Part shown: positions 15,720 to 24,803 of the stretch, one piece after another
Layout: each line of letters opens with the position of its first letter
How positions within the stretch are numbered: the first letter of the stretch is position 1
DNA from: Gallibacter intestinalis
Lineage (GTDB): Bacteria > Bacillota > Clostridia > Peptostreptococcales > Anaerovoracaceae
NCBI RefSeq assembly: GCF_014982745.1
Contig: NZ_JADCKA010000006.1
Location: 1-64,000 of the forward strand
Direction of reading: 5' to 3'
DNA length: 64,000 bases
Made by a program: the position numbers and the translations under genes
The notes under the pieces: generated by a model
The model's database searches: none
What the model saw: only the letters and a program-made list of their open reading frames with translations
What the model was told of the DNA's origin: nothing

Positions 15720-17021
15720 CTATCTGAGGGACTCCACAATGTCTTTATAAGCTGCTGTAAGAACCGATGCGTCAAGTCCGCAAGCAACAGCATCAAAGCC
15801 CTGCTCTAATCTCACTGCAGCTGTTTCTCTATCTCCGCAGAAGATATAGGATTCTTTTCCGTATTTTTTACATGTGTTAAGAATCTTTTCAATGGCATCA
15901 AGCAGCACCGGCGAATCAAACTGCAGAGGTACTCCCAGGGAAATTGACAGGTCGCAAGGTCCTATGAATATTCCATCCACGCCTTCAATGGATGCGATTT
16001 CCTCTATGTTTTCAAATGCTTCCTTTGTTTCGCACTGAGGTATAACCTTAAGTCTCCTGTTGCACTCTTCCATGTAATTGTTGTTATCGGCAGCCCATTG
16101 GTCAGCTCCCCATCCACTTATTCTTGTAGGGCAAAAGCCTCTGTCGCCTATAGGTGCAAATTTTGCATAGGAAACTATTTCCTTTACCTGCTCTGGAGTC
16201 TTGATATTTGGAATTATAAGACCTCTTGCCCCTATGTCAGCCATTCTCAAAACATACGGCCTTCTGAAATCCCCGATTCTTACATATGGCAAAATTCCAA
16301 CATTTTCAGCGCTTCTTATATAATCGACTACGCTATCTTCTGTAAAATAACCATGTTCCGTATCGATGATTACATAGTCCATTCCTGTTCTTCCAAGACA
16401 TTCGATTACTGCGCTACTCGCAGTTTCAAAAAATGTTCCTATCAATTTTTTATCTGCCATTTTGTATTCTCCCCTTTCAGTAATAATAATATTCATTGGC
16501 TGATCCCATTTATCTGTAGGGATTTTAGATAAAAGCTGCTTTTCTCTGCATAAAATTATCCTATCAAATTTTGTATTCTCCAAATATCTGTCGTAAAAAC
16601 CTCCGCCGTATCCCAGTCTTTTTCCGTCTTTGCTGCAGGCAAGGCAGGGAATTACCGCCATATCAATTTCACTAGGATTCACTAAAGGGCCTTCTTCCTT
16701 CGGCTCCATAATTCCAAAGGCACCGGACTGCAATTCTTCAAGACTTTTTATTTCATAAGCCCTCATTAGACCTTTCCCTTCACACCTGGGAACGGCAACC
16801 CTTTTGCCGTTTTTAAGCAGTTTACTTATTAGTTCTTGGGTATCTATTTCCTCTGGTGTGCTGACATAGCAAAAAACCGTTTCTGCCTTTTTAAGCTCTG
16901 ACAGTTTTAAAACCTCTTCGCATATTTTTTTGTCGGAAATTTTAATATATTCTTCCGATAGGTTCTTTCGCTTTTCCAGCATTTTTGCCCTTAAAATTCT
17001 TTTTTCTTCTTTTATATTCAT
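15720..17021 (-). CDS. 5-formyltetrahydrofolate cyclo-ligase fused to HpcH/HpaI-family aldolase
   Basis: 433 residues, two proteins in one frame. Residues 1-185 are a 5-formyl-THF cyclo-ligase (MTHFS), which makes 5,10-methenyl-THF from 5-formyl-THF with ATP: 'LRAKMLEKRKNLS', 'VAVPRCEGKGLMRAY' and the signature 'GYGGGFYDRYL'. Residues 188-433 are a class II HpcH/HpaI aldolase-like TIM barrel: 'FFETASSAVIECLGRTGMDYVIIDTEHG', with 'DTEHG', 'PQCET' and 'GPCDLSISLG' as active-site and metal segments. The junction 'IIITE-RGEYK-M' is where a normal MTHFS would end. AGGGGAG lies 9 bases before the in-frame ATG at 16460, so a free 246-residue aldolase may also be made. A folate gene lies four bases upstream. 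Substrate of the aldolase half unknown. Confidence 0.88.
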   Translation of the reverse strand: MNIKEEKRILRAKMLEKRKNLSEEYIKISDKKICEEVLKLSELKKAETVFCYVSTPEEIDTQELISKLLKNGKRVAVPRCEGKGLMRAYEIKSLEELQSGAFGIMEPKEEGPLVNPSEIDMAVIPCLACSKDGKRLGYGGGFYDRYLENTKFDRIILCREKQLLSKIPTDKWDQPMNIIITERGEYKMADKKLIGTFFETASSAVIECLGRTGMDYVIIDTEHGYFTEDSVVDYIRSAENVGILPYVRIGDFRRPYVLRMADIGARGLIIPNIKTPEQVKEIVSYAKFAPIGDRGFCPTRISGWGADQWAADNNNYMEECNRRLKVIPQCETKEAFENIEEIASIEGVDGIFIGPCDLSISLGVPLQFDSPVLLDAIEKILNTCKKYGKESYIFCGDRETAAVRLEQGFDAVACGLDASVLTAAYKDIVESLR

Positions 17022-17025
17022 GCTT

Positions 17026-17655
17026 TTATATTTCTTTTTCTACTGCGTCATATATTTTTTCCGAGAGCGCTGTGACTTTTTCTAAAATATTTCTACCGCC
17101 TTTTTCAAAGGCCTGTGCCCTATCTTTATCAGTGAGATAAGGAAGGTTTATTTTTACATTAAGCCATGCGCTTTTACATGCAGCAAGAAAACATGCAGCA
17201 GCCACTCCTAAATCACTTACAGCCATCTTATTGCTTTTGCCCACGAGCTTTTCTGTTATTTCAAGCCCCTCTAATGAAAGCTCCATTACCTTGTATGGTG
17301 CTTCTGTTGCCGCAAGGGATCTTTCGCCCAGTACCTGCTGTTTAATTTTCTTTTCTTCCTCTGTCTCTTTAGGAAGAGCATAGGCTTCCGAAAGCTTTAA
17401 AAATACCTCTCTGTCCTCATCTGCTGCTACAGCCAGTTCTTCATACAATTCAAGTGCTCTTTCCCTTGATTTTTCAATGAGTTCCATGTATTCTTCATAT
17501 TTTTTCTTGCCTAAGGTGAGTTCAATTACCATAAGTGTAAGGGATATACCCTGAGCAGCAGTAAGTCCGCTTACTCCTCCGCCTCCCGGAGCAGGTGCAT
17601 CTGTCTTTAAAATATCCAAATACTCTTTTATGCTCATATCAGCAATCTTTCCCAT
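17026..17655 (-). CDS. Formiminotetrahydrofolate cyclodeaminase-like protein (FTCD_C/FchA family)
   Basis: 209 residues from the ATG at 17655. The frame can be extended to a TTG at 17676 inside the upstream gene, but 'MGKIADMSIKEYLDIL' matches the family's usual N-terminus. The family is all-helical and converts 5-formimino-THF, or hydrolyses methenyl-THF, to 5,10-methenyl-THF or 10-formyl-THF. Seen: the folate-binding 'APAPGGGGVSGL' loop near residue 26 and the amphipathic helices typical of the fold. It sits between a SprT-like gene and the MTHFS fusion. With the latter it forms a one-carbon folate pair, so methenyl-THF cyclohydrolase or cyclodeaminase activity is the natural inference. No glutamate formiminotransferase is present in the window. 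Confidence 0.85.
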   Translation of the reverse strand: MGKIADMSIKEYLDILKTDAPAPGGGGVSGLTAAQGISLTLMVIELTLGKKKYEEYMELIEKSRERALELYEELAVAADEDREVFLKLSEAYALPKETEEEKKIKQQVLGERSLAATEAPYKVMELSLEGLEITEKLVGKSNKMAVSDLGVAAACFLAACKSAWLNVKINLPYLTDKDRAQAFEKGGRNILEKVTALSEKIYDAVEKEI

Positions 17656-17659
17656 ATGC

Positions 17660-18208
17660 CTAACCGTTCCTTTCAATCTCCGTCACATGCAGTTTTCCGC
17701 CGCATCTGCATTGGTAGTTTTCTATATTTTTTATAAGTTTTGTTTTTCTCTGTCTTTTAAATTCTGCACCGCAGGAATCACATTTTATAAGGTATCTATA
17801 CCTTTTATCCAATTCCATTTTAAGCGTCTTGTTCTCTGCTGTATATCCTCTTTTTATATTGTATCCGTAAAGGCTGTTCATCACATGGGCATATTCTTTC
17901 CATTTGTTTCCATGATTCATACATCCTTTACATGTATGCAGCACTTCATGGGCAATAACCTCTGCAATTTCTTCATGGTCACAGACAAGTAAAGCACTTC
18001 CTATCTCGATAGTGAAGTGCTTTTTTCTTCCATTTTTCTTCATCCTACAGGCTCCCAAACGCGTTTTTGCACGCTCATTTATCACAATATTTTTATCAAT
18101 ATTGTCGCTTACGGGTATTCCTGCTTTTCTTGCCTGGGCAATGACTTTTTTAAGGATGATATCAGCTTCCGTCGCAATCACCGGTGTGTCACCATCGATA
18201 TGTTTCAC
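17660..18208 (-). CDS. SprT-like zinc metallopeptidase-family protein
   Basis: 182 residues. The start is GTG at 18208, with AAGGAG seven bases upstream and no in-frame ATG nearby. A SprT-like domain is indicated by the zinc site 'HEVLHTCKGCMNHGNKWKE' near residues 90-108 (HExxH with a later His). A C-terminal zinc ribbon follows, 'IKCDSCGAEFKRQRKTKL ... YQCRCGGKL' (two CxxC/CxC pairs). SprT-like proteins are related to the Spartan DNA-protein crosslink protease, but the bacterial members are poorly characterised. It lies between parB and the folate genes; its last bases nearly abut the next start codon. A degenerate parS copy overlaps its start. Confidence 0.85.
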   Translation of the reverse strand: MKHIDGDTPVIATEADIILKKVIAQARKAGIPVSDNIDKNIVINERAKTRLGACRMKKNGRKKHFTIEIGSALLVCDHEEIAEVIAHEVLHTCKGCMNHGNKWKEYAHVMNSLYGYNIKRGYTAENKTLKMELDKRYRYLIKCDSCGAEFKRQRKTKLIKNIENYQCRCGGKLHVTEIERNG

Positions 18209-18216
18209 ATGAAACT
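18201..18216. other. Degenerate parS-like site
   Basis: TGTTTCACATGAAACT differs from the parS consensus at two of 16 positions. It overlaps the start of the SprT-like gene, 17 bp after parB ends. Confidence 0.5.
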
Positions 18217-18232
18217 CCTTCTTCAGTCCTTG

Positions 18233-19111
18233 CTATTTCAATGTTTTCAAGAGTTCGATTATTCTTTCCAGCTCTTCTGTACCGTGGCATTCTATCTCAA
18301 TGGAACTCTTTTTTCCGGCTTCATTTATATTTACCTTTGTACCTACAATTTCCATAAGCTCTCTTTCAATAAGCTTAACATCCGGAGACTTTCCTCTTCT
18401 AGCCGCAGGTCTTCCCCTTTTTGATTTCTTTTGTTCCTTTGAAAGATTTTCTATATCTCTTACAGAAAGGCCTTCTTTTACTATGCGTCTTGCAGCTTCT
18501 ATCTGCTTTTCTTCATCTCCCATATTGATAAGAGCTCTAGCATGACCCGCTGAAAGCTTCCTTTCAGACATCATATCCTTTATCTCATCAGGAAGTTTTA
18601 AAAGTCTCAGGGAATTTGAAATATACGGTCTGCTTTTACCTACGCTTTTGGAAACCTCTTCCTGAGTAAGCCCAAAGCTTTTTATCATTCTATCCAAACC
18701 TTGAGCTTCTTCAATAGGATTTAAATCCTCTCTTTGCATGTTTTCTATTATTGCAAAGAGCATATTCTGCTCATCGGTAAGTTCCCTTACTATACAAGGG
18801 ACTTCATTAAGTCCCGCTTTTCTGGCAGCTCTCCATCTTCTTTCTCCGGCTACAATTTCATATCCGTCGCCCATGTTCCTTACCACTATAGGCTGGATAA
18901 CTCCGTGCTCCTTTATGGAATTTGCCAGTTCTTCTATTTTTTCAGGATCAAATACCTTTCTCGGCTGATTTTCATTTGGTCTTATGCTGTTTATATCCAG
19001 TCTGTTCAGGCCGTCTATTTCAACATCCTTTTCAGTATCTTCAAGGGATATATCAGTATTTATAATCAGCGAATCAAGGCCTCTGCCTAATCCTTTTTTC
19101 TTTACTGCCAT
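18233..19111 (-). CDS. parB: Chromosome partitioning protein ParB (Spo0J)
   Basis: 292 residues. ParB is a CTP-dependent clamp that loads at parS and spreads, recruiting SMC and regulating ParA. Seen: N-terminal 'KKKGLGRGLDSLI' (ParA-interacting), CTP-binding motifs 'ENQPRKVFD' and 'GERRWRAAR', the helix-turn-helix 'LTQEEVSKSVGKSRPYISNSLRLL' (about 150-175), and a C-terminal dimerisation domain. A basic linker 'KRGRPAARRGK' is present. It follows parA by three bases, so the two form an operon, with a perfect parS upstream. Confidence 0.97.
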   Translation of the reverse strand: MAVKKKGLGRGLDSLIINTDISLEDTEKDVEIDGLNRLDINSIRPNENQPRKVFDPEKIEELANSIKEHGVIQPIVVRNMGDGYEIVAGERRWRAARKAGLNEVPCIVRELTDEQNMLFAIIENMQREDLNPIEEAQGLDRMIKSFGLTQEEVSKSVGKSRPYISNSLRLLKLPDEIKDMMSERKLSAGHARALINMGDEEKQIEAARRIVKEGLSVRDIENLSKEQKKSKRGRPAARRGKSPDVKLIERELMEIVGTKVNINEAGKKSSIEIECHGTEELERIIELLKTLK

Positions 19112-19114
19112 GGT

Positions 19115-19888
19115 TTATTTTTCTCCTTCAGATTTAAGAAATTCCTCTGCAAACTCCCTGTATGCTTCAGCTCCTGTAGATCTAGGATCATATTCCACTA
19201 TAGGAAGTCCGTAGCTTGGCGCTTCTGCAAGGCGTACATTTCTTGGTATAACCGTTGTGTATACCTTTCTTCCGAAATATTTCTTCACTTCTTCCACCAC
19301 CTGAATAGAAAGGTTTGTTCTTCCGTCGAACATACTCAGGATAACTCCTTCTATTTCCAGCTTGCTGTTAAGATTCTTCTTTACGATTTCAATGGTGTTC
19401 ATCAGTTGTGCCACTCCCTCCAGAGCATAAAATTCACACTGGATAGGAATTAAAACCGAATCAACGGCAGTAAGGGAGTTAACCGTGAGAAGACCCAATG
19501 ATGGTGGGCAGTCGATAAATATATAATCGTACTTTTTCTTCACCTTATCCATGGCTTTTTTAAGCCTTTTCTCTCTTCCCTTCACATTTACCAATTCCAC
19601 TTCAGCCCCTGAAAGACTTACGCTTGCAGGAATCAGGTCCAATCCTTCTGTACCTGTTTTTATAATTGCTTTCGGTGTGTTGAAATCCTTTTCTATAAGA
19701 AGATCATATGTGGAATATTCCATATTTCTCTTGTCAATGCCAAGTCCGCTGGTAGTATTGCCCTGAGGGTCAATATCCAGAAGAAGAACCTTCTTGCCCT
19801 TATTGGCCAGACATGCGGCAAGGTTGATATTTGTAGTAGTTTTACCTACTCCACCTTTCTGGTTGAATATAGCAATAGCTTTACCCAT
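19115..19888 (-). CDS. parA: Chromosome partitioning ATPase ParA (Soj)
   Basis: 257 residues, a deviant Walker ATPase. Seen: 'KGGVGKTT' (deviant Walker A, residues 11-18), 'DIDPQGNTTSGLG', and Walker B 'YIFIDCPPSLGLL'. It works with ParB in origin segregation and modulates DnaA. GGAGG lies just before the ATG. It is the first gene of parAB, transcribed from its own promoter just after parS. The N-terminus lacks a winged helix, as in other chromosomal ParA proteins. Confidence 0.97.
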   Translation of the reverse strand: MGKAIAIFNQKGGVGKTTTNINLAACLANKGKKVLLLDIDPQGNTTSGLGIDKRNMEYSTYDLLIEKDFNTPKAIIKTGTEGLDLIPASVSLSGAEVELVNVKGREKRLKKAMDKVKKKYDYIFIDCPPSLGLLTVNSLTAVDSVLIPIQCEFYALEGVAQLMNTIEIVKKNLNSKLEIEGVILSMFDGRTNLSIQVVEEVKKYFGRKVYTTVIPRNVRLAEAPSYGLPIVEYDPRSTGAEAYREFAEEFLKSEGEK

Positions 19889-19928
19889 TTTTGCCTCCGA
19901 TCTTGCTTATTTTTTACATTTCTATTTG

Positions 19929-19957
19929 ATTATACACTAATATATATTTTTTTTAAA
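19929..19957 (-). promoter_or_regulatory. parAB promoter
   Basis: On the minus strand: -10 TATAAT (19934-19929), 17-bp spacer, weak -35 TTTAAA (19957-19952), immediately downstream of parS. Confidence 0.55.
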
Positions 19958-19970
19958 GGAAAAAAGAAAA

Positions 19971-19996
19971 ATGGATGTTTCACGTGAAACATCCAT
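19971..19996. other. parS centromere site inside a 26-bp perfect palindrome
   Basis: The 16-bp consensus TGTTTCACGTGAAACA occupies 19976-19991. The inverted repeat extends to ATGGA...TCCAT on both sides. On the minus strand it is followed by a T-rich run (TTTTTCTTTTTT), so it can also act as the terminator of rsmG. Confidence 0.95.
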
Positions 19997-20008
19997 CATT
20001 TATACGCT

Positions 20009-20716
20009 TTATTTTAGTGGTTTTTTTAAAGGATCCCCTGCCTTTCTTGGGTATTTTTCAGGGGTCTTGGCAGTTTTTAGAATTGTGATGAGAGTGTGTT
20101 CGGATTCTTTTTGTCCCTCTGGAACGGTTATAGATTCTAACTTACCTCCCAGTATATTTATGGCATTTTCCGCTTCCTTTGCCTCATCATAGGCTCCAGG
20201 TCCCTTATATGCTACAAAATGTCCTCCAATCTTTACAAATGGTATGCAAAGCTCCGCAAGGGATGTGAGATTTGCCACCGCCCTTGAAACACATAAATCA
20301 AAGGCTTCCCTCATGTCTTTTTTCTTTGCCGCATCCTCTGCTCTCCCATGGAAAGTAGTGACATTATTTATGCCAAGCTCATGGGTTAGGCTATCAATTA
20401 TATTTAATCTCTTTTTAAGGGAATCAAGAAGTACAAATTCTTTTTCCGGATATAGAATTGCCAAAGGTACTCCGGGAAAACCCCCTCCGGTTCCCACATC
20501 TATTATTTTATCAGCCTTTTTAAAGGATTCGCTATTCCATAACAGAAGGGAATCAATATAGTGTTTTTCTATAAACTCATCTTCCTCTGTTAGATTTGTG
20601 AGATTTACCTTTTCGTTCCAAGAAATGATTCCATGCATATAGCCCATGAGTTTTTCCATGATCTCATCGCTGTATCTCCCAGTCATTTCAAGAAATTTAA
20701 CCAATTCAGTTTTCAT
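20009..20716 (-). CDS. rsmG: 16S rRNA (guanine527-N7)-methyltransferase RsmG (GidB)
   Basis: 235 residues from the ATG at 20716; the frame extends 15 codons further into mnmG, but '[13 protein letters not shown]' is the natural start. It is a SAM-dependent methyltransferase for G527 of 16S rRNA. Seen: '[20 protein letters not shown]' typical of the family, the SAM motif '[18 protein letters not shown]' (about 73-90), '[12 protein letters not shown]', and 'VSRAVANL'. It overlaps the mnmG stop by 11 bases, the usual gidA-gidB arrangement near oriC. Confidence 0.95.
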   Translation of the reverse strand: MKTELVKFLEMTGRYSDEIMEKLMGYMHGIISWNEKVNLTNLTEEDEFIEKHYIDSLLLWNSESFKKADKIIDVGTGGGFPGVPLAILYPEKEFVLLDSLKKRLNIIDSLTHELGINNVTTFHGRAEDAAKKKDMREAFDLCVSRAVANLTSLAELCIPFVKIGGHFVAYKGPGAYDEAKEAENAINILGGKLESITVPEGQKESEHTLITILKTAKTPEKYPRKAGDPLKKPLK

Positions 20717-22595
20717 TGTTTCCAGATCTCCTGTTTCTTTCAAGATATATAAGAAGAACATTTATATCCGCCGGTGATACTCCTGAAATTCTCGAAGCCT
20801 GTCCCACAGATACAGGCTTAATTGCATCAAGCTTTTGTCGAGCCTCTATACGCAGTCCTTCTATCTCTCCGTACACAATATCCTGAGGGAGCTTTTTATT
20901 TTCCAGTTTTTTGAACTTCTCTATCTGGCTTAATTGCTTGTCAATGTATCCGGCATACTTAATCTGCACCTGGAGCTGAGTTGCTGCATGTCCGGTAAGT
21001 CGATCCGGATAATTATCTATTGCCTCCAGATTTTCATAAGTAATCTCAGGTCTTTTAAGAAGCTCTGCCAAGGTTGTTTTATTTTTTAGAGGTGTGCTTC
21101 CCAGACTTATTAAAAACTCTTCTGCTTCCGTTGGTAATACCTCGGTATTTTCAAGGCGCTCAATCTCTTTTTCAACAGCTTCCTTTTTTTGTAAATATTT
21201 GTTATATCTTTCCTGACTAACTAATCCCAGCTGATATCCTTTCTCCGTAAGCCTTGTATCTGCATTGTCCTGTCTTAAAACAAGTCTATATTCGGCTCTG
21301 CTGGTCATAATTCTATAAGGTTCATTAGTACCTTTAACCACTAAATCGTCGATTAGAACCCCAATATAAGCCTCGCTTCTGTCTAGGATGAACGGATTTT
21401 TTTGATCTATTTTAAGAACTGCGTTAATTCCAGCCATAAGACCCTGTGCTGCCGCCTCTTCATATCCTGAGCTTCCGTTAAACTGTCCTGCACAAAACAG
21501 ATTTTCAATGGCCCTTGATTCAAGATTCATCTTTAATGTCAAGGGATCTATCGAATCATACTCTATGGCATATGCCGGCCTTGTGATTCTGACATTTTCA
21601 AGTCCCGGTATGGTTTTATAAAATTCCAGCTGTACATCCTCCGGTAGAGAAGTACTCATGCCCTGAACATACATTTCATCTGTATCCAGACCTTCCGGTT
21701 CTATAAATGTCTGGTGCTTTTTTCTATCAGCAAACCTGTTGACCTTATCTTCGATTGACGGGCAGTATCTTGGACCTATTCCCTCTATTTCACCGCCGAA
21801 AAGCGCCGATCTGGAAAAATTCCTTCTTATTATATCGTGGGTATTTTCATTAGTATATGTGAGCCAACATGATATCTGTTCTTTTTCCAAGCTGTCGTTC
21901 ATAAATGAGAAAGGAACGATATGTTCATCACCCTTTTCCTCTTTCATCTTTGAATAGTCCAGAGATTGTGCAAGAACCCTTGCAGGTGTTCCCGTTTTAA
22001 ATCTTCTCATAGAAAGACCGTGTTTTTTTAAGTTATCTGCCAAAATAACAGACGGAGCAAGGCCGTTTGGTCCGCTCATAAAGGATGATTCACCTATAAA
22101 AATCTTTCCCCTTAAAAAAGTTCCCGTGGCTAAAATCACAGCTTTTGCTCTGTAAATGGCATTTGTCATGGTTATAACTCCGGTGACTTTGCCGTTTTCT
22201 ACTATTATATCTGTGACTTCTGCCTGTTTCACATCAAGATTTTCAGTGCTTTCCAGAGTTTTTTTCATCTCTGTATGATAAAGCTGTTTATCTGCCTGAC
22301 ACCTTAAAGAATGTACCGCCGGTCCCTTTCTTGTATTGAGCATCTTGCTCTGTATAAAAGCTTTATCTGTATTTATACCCATTTCTCCACCAAGGGCATC
22401 TATCTCTCTGACGAGATGTCCCTTACCCGTTCCTCCTATGGAAGGATTACAAGGCATCATGGCAATGGATTCAAGATTTATGGCAAATATAAGAGTTTTT
22501 TTTCCCATTCTTGCCGCAGCAAGAGCGGCCTCACATCCTGCGTGACCTGCGCCCACAACTATAACATCATAATTTCCAAGTTCATATCCCATCAC
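20706..22595 (-). CDS. mnmG: tRNA uridine-5-carboxymethylaminomethyl modification protein MnmG (GidA)
   Basis: 629 residues. With MnmE it installs the carboxymethylaminomethyl group on U34 of tRNA. Seen: the FAD-binding Rossmann motif '[21 protein letters not shown]' (starting about residue 10), '[24 protein letters not shown]' with the folate-site Cys, '[12 protein letters not shown]', and '[17 protein letters not shown]'. The C-terminal helical domain ends '[17 protein letters not shown]'. Full length. Between mnmE and rsmG as in most Firmicutes. Confidence 0.97.
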   Translation of the reverse strand: MMGYELGNYDVIVVGAGHAGCEAALAAARMGKKTLIFAINLESIAMMPCNPSIGGTGKGHLVREIDALGGEMGINTDKAFIQSKMLNTRKGPAVHSLRCQADKQLYHTEMKKTLESTENLDVKQAEVTDIIVENGKVTGVITMTNAIYRAKAVILATGTFLRGKIFIGESSFMSGPNGLAPSVILADNLKKHGLSMRRFKTGTPARVLAQSLDYSKMKEEKGDEHIVPFSFMNDSLEKEQISCWLTYTNENTHDIIRRNFSRSALFGGEIEGIGPRYCPSIEDKVNRFADRKKHQTFIEPEGLDTDEMYVQGMSTSLPEDVQLEFYKTIPGLENVRITRPAYAIEYDSIDPLTLKMNLESRAIENLFCAGQFNGSSGYEEAAAQGLMAGINAVLKIDQKNPFILDRSEAYIGVLIDDLVVKGTNEPYRIMTSRAEYRLVLRQDNADTRLTEKGYQLGLVSQERYNKYLQKKEAVEKEIERLENTEVLPTEAEEFLISLGSTPLKNKTTLAELLKRPEITYENLEAIDNYPDRLTGHAATQLQVQIKYAGYIDKQLSQIEKFKKLENKKLPQDIVYGEIEGLRIEARQKLDAIKPVSVGQASRISGVSPADINVLLIYLERNRRSGNNEN

Positions 22596-22618
22596 TTTTT
22601 CCTCAGATTATCGCAATT

Positions 22619-23983
22619 TTATTTTCCGAGACAAAATCTCTTAAATACTTCATTTATTATATCGTCTGCCACCGAATCTCCTGTTATTTCACCCAAAAGA
22701 TCGTAAGCACGCTTTACATCAACTTCTATAAAATCAAGAGCTTCTTCCATTTCTGTCATTTTCATAGCATCACCTAAAGCGGCCGAAGCATCTCTTAAAA
22801 GTTGTAGATGTCTTGCATTGCTTACTATAAGGCTTTCCTCCTGCCTTATCTGTCCGCCATAAACGAGATTTTCTATCTCATCTTCAAGCTCATCTATACC
22901 TCTTTCTTCAGTCATTGAGGTTTCTATTACCTTGCACTGAGGCATCATTTTAATTAGAAATTCCGTATCCGCTTCTCTTGCTAAGTCCGTTTTATTTATG
23001 AGAAGTATAGCTTTTCTTTCTCCTATATATGAAGCTATCTCCATATCCTCATCATCAAGAGTTCTTGAAGCATCCACCATAAATATAATAAGGTCTGCAT
23101 TGTTAAAGCTTGCCTTGCTTTTTTCTATTCCTATTTTTTCTATCTGATCATCGGTTTTTCTTATACCTGCAGTATCCGTAAGAATAACAGGTATATCTCT
23201 TACGCTTATTTTTTCTTCTATTGTGTCTCTCGTTGTGCCGGGAATAGAAGTTACTATTGCTCTGTCTTCCTTTAAAAGAGCGTTCATTAAACTGCTTTTA
23301 CCAACGTTCGGTCTTCCTATTATCGCAACTTTTAGTCCTTCGTTTATAATACGGCCTGTACCCGCTGAAGATATTAGTTTTACTATTTCATCGTTTATCT
23401 GCGATAAACTGTTATACATATCAGAATACATTATTTCTTCAATATCTTCATCCGGATAATCGATATTTACAGTTATATCTACAAGAACATCTGTAAGGCT
23501 TTTTCTAAGTTCCTTTATCTTAGATGAAAGATGACCTGAAAGTTGATCCATGGCCACATCAAAGGATTTATCGGTCTTTGCTCTTATTAAATCTATAACA
23601 GCTTCCGCCTGGGAAAGATCAAGCCTTCCATTAAGAAAAGCTCTTTTTGTAAATTCTCCTCTTTCCGCGGGAACAGCTCCCATTCGCAGCACCAAATCAA
23701 GGGTTTTTCTGAGGGAAACAGTACTGCCATGACAATTTATTTCAACTATATCTTCCTTTGTATATGTTTTAGGAGCTTTCATATATACGGCCATTACTTC
23801 ATCTATAATTTCACCGTTTTCAGGATCCTTTATATGACCGTAAATCATTTTCCTATCTTCTAAATTATCTTTGCCTGTGAAAATACCACACAGGATTTCC
23901 TTTGCTTTTTCGCCGCTTATCCTTATTATTCCTATACCGCCTTCTCCGTAGGCTGTTGAAATTGCAGCTATGGTAGATTCCAT
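22619..23983 (-). CDS. mnmE: tRNA modification GTPase MnmE (TrmE)
   Basis: 454 residues from the ATG at 23983 (GAGGTAAAA just before it). A longer frame to 24043 starts inside the preceding terminator and is rejected. N-terminal folate-binding TrmE domain 'TIAAISTAYGEGGIGIIRISG', central helical region, then a G domain inserted at about 215-375: 'GRPNVGKSSL' G1, 'PGTTRDTIEE' G2, 'DTAGIRKT' G3, 'NKTD' G4. It ends with the required 'FCLGK' (C-terminal Cys). Partner of MnmG. Confidence 0.97.
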   Translation of the reverse strand: MESTIAAISTAYGEGGIGIIRISGEKAKEILCGIFTGKDNLEDRKMIYGHIKDPENGEIIDEVMAVYMKAPKTYTKEDIVEINCHGSTVSLRKTLDLVLRMGAVPAERGEFTKRAFLNGRLDLSQAEAVIDLIRAKTDKSFDVAMDQLSGHLSSKIKELRKSLTDVLVDITVNIDYPDEDIEEIMYSDMYNSLSQINDEIVKLISSAGTGRIINEGLKVAIIGRPNVGKSSLMNALLKEDRAIVTSIPGTTRDTIEEKISVRDIPVILTDTAGIRKTDDQIEKIGIEKSKASFNNADLIIFMVDASRTLDDEDMEIASYIGERKAILLINKTDLAREADTEFLIKMMPQCKVIETSMTEERGIDELEDEIENLVYGGQIRQEESLIVSNARHLQLLRDASAALGDAMKMTEMEEALDFIEVDVKRAYDLLGEITGDSVADDIINEVFKRFCLGK

Positions 23984-24023
23984 TTTTACCTCACATATTT
24001 CATAAAGATTAATTTTTCTAAGA

Positions 24024-24047
24024 CAAAAGCCCGTGAAAACCACGGGC
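24024..24047 (-). terminator. Terminator after jag
   Basis: On the minus strand GCCCGTG, loop GTTTT, CACGGGC is followed by TTTTGTCTT, just past the jag stop. mnmE therefore needs its own promoter or read-through. Confidence 0.8.
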
Positions 24048-24053
24048 CTCTAT

Positions 24054-24803
24054 TTATTTAAGTTCTATTACAACTCTTCTGTAAGGCTCTTCGCCTTCGC
24101 TTCTTGTCTTAACCTTAGGGCTGTTAACAAGGGCTGCGTGTATAACCATTCTCTCATATGGATTCATTGGTTCTAGCTTTACGCTTCTCTTCGTTCTGAC
24201 AACTTTATCTGCCAGACGATGAGCAAGACGTTCAAGAGTCTTTTCTCTTTTGGATCTGTAATTTTCAGCATCCAGAACTACTCTTACATAATCTTCGCTT
24301 TTTTTATTTACTGCAAGGCTTGTAAGATACTGAATAGCATCAAGAGTCTGACCTCTCTTACCTATAATTGTACCTGCATCTTTGCCTGCAATATCAATAA
24401 ATACATTATTATCATCAGCGTATGCCTTAAAGCTAAGCTCAAGACCCATTTTTTCTGTGGTTTCCTTAAGGAATGACAGAGCCGGATGCTCTTCTATTTC
24501 CTTCATATTATCAGGTCTTATGAGTTTATTTGAAGTAACTTCGGTAGTTTCATTTTCAACTGTTTCTTCTGTAACAGTTTCATTTACTTCTTCTTTAACT
24601 TCTATTTTTTCTGTTTTATCGTTTTCGGAAACCTCTATTTTTTCGACCCTCACTTTCGCGAGTTTTGATCCTATACCGAGAAATCCTCTCGAAGGTTCCT
24701 CCAAAACCGTTATCTTTACTTCATCCTTTGAACATTTAAGTTCGTCTAAAGCGAGGGCGGTAGCGGTCTCAACGTCTTTTCCCCATTTTTCCGAAAAGTC
24801 CAT
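24054..24803 (-). CDS. jag: RNA-binding protein Jag (KhpB/SpoIIIJ-associated)
   Basis: 249 residues: Jag_N domain (1-50, 'SRGFLGIGSKLAKVRV'), an acidic low-complexity linker rich in Glu/Thr/Val (about 57-95), a KH domain with 'IIGKRGQTLDAIQYLTS' (about 140-157), and a C-terminal R3H domain 'RLADKVVRTKRSVKLEPMNPYERMVIH' (R-x3-H). It binds RNA with KhpA and is linked to cell division and elongation control in Firmicutes. Its ATG overlaps the yidC stop by one base, so they are coupled. Confidence 0.95.
   Translation of the reverse strand: MDFSEKWGKDVETATALALDELKCSKDEVKITVLEEPSRGFLGIGSKLAKVRVEKIEVSENDKTEKIEVKEEVNETVTEETVENETTEVTSNKLIRPDNMKEIEEHPALSFLKETTEKMGLELSFKAYADDNNVFIDIAGKDAGTIIGKRGQTLDAIQYLTSLAVNKKSEDYVRVVLDAENYRSKREKTLERLAHRLADKVVRTKRSVKLEPMNPYERMVIHAALVNSPKVKTRSEGEEPYRRVVIELK

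Noticed and set aside
23984-24043. Longer N-terminus for MnmE
   Set aside because: It would begin inside the jag terminator; the ATG at 23983 has a proper ribosome binding site and matches the family start.
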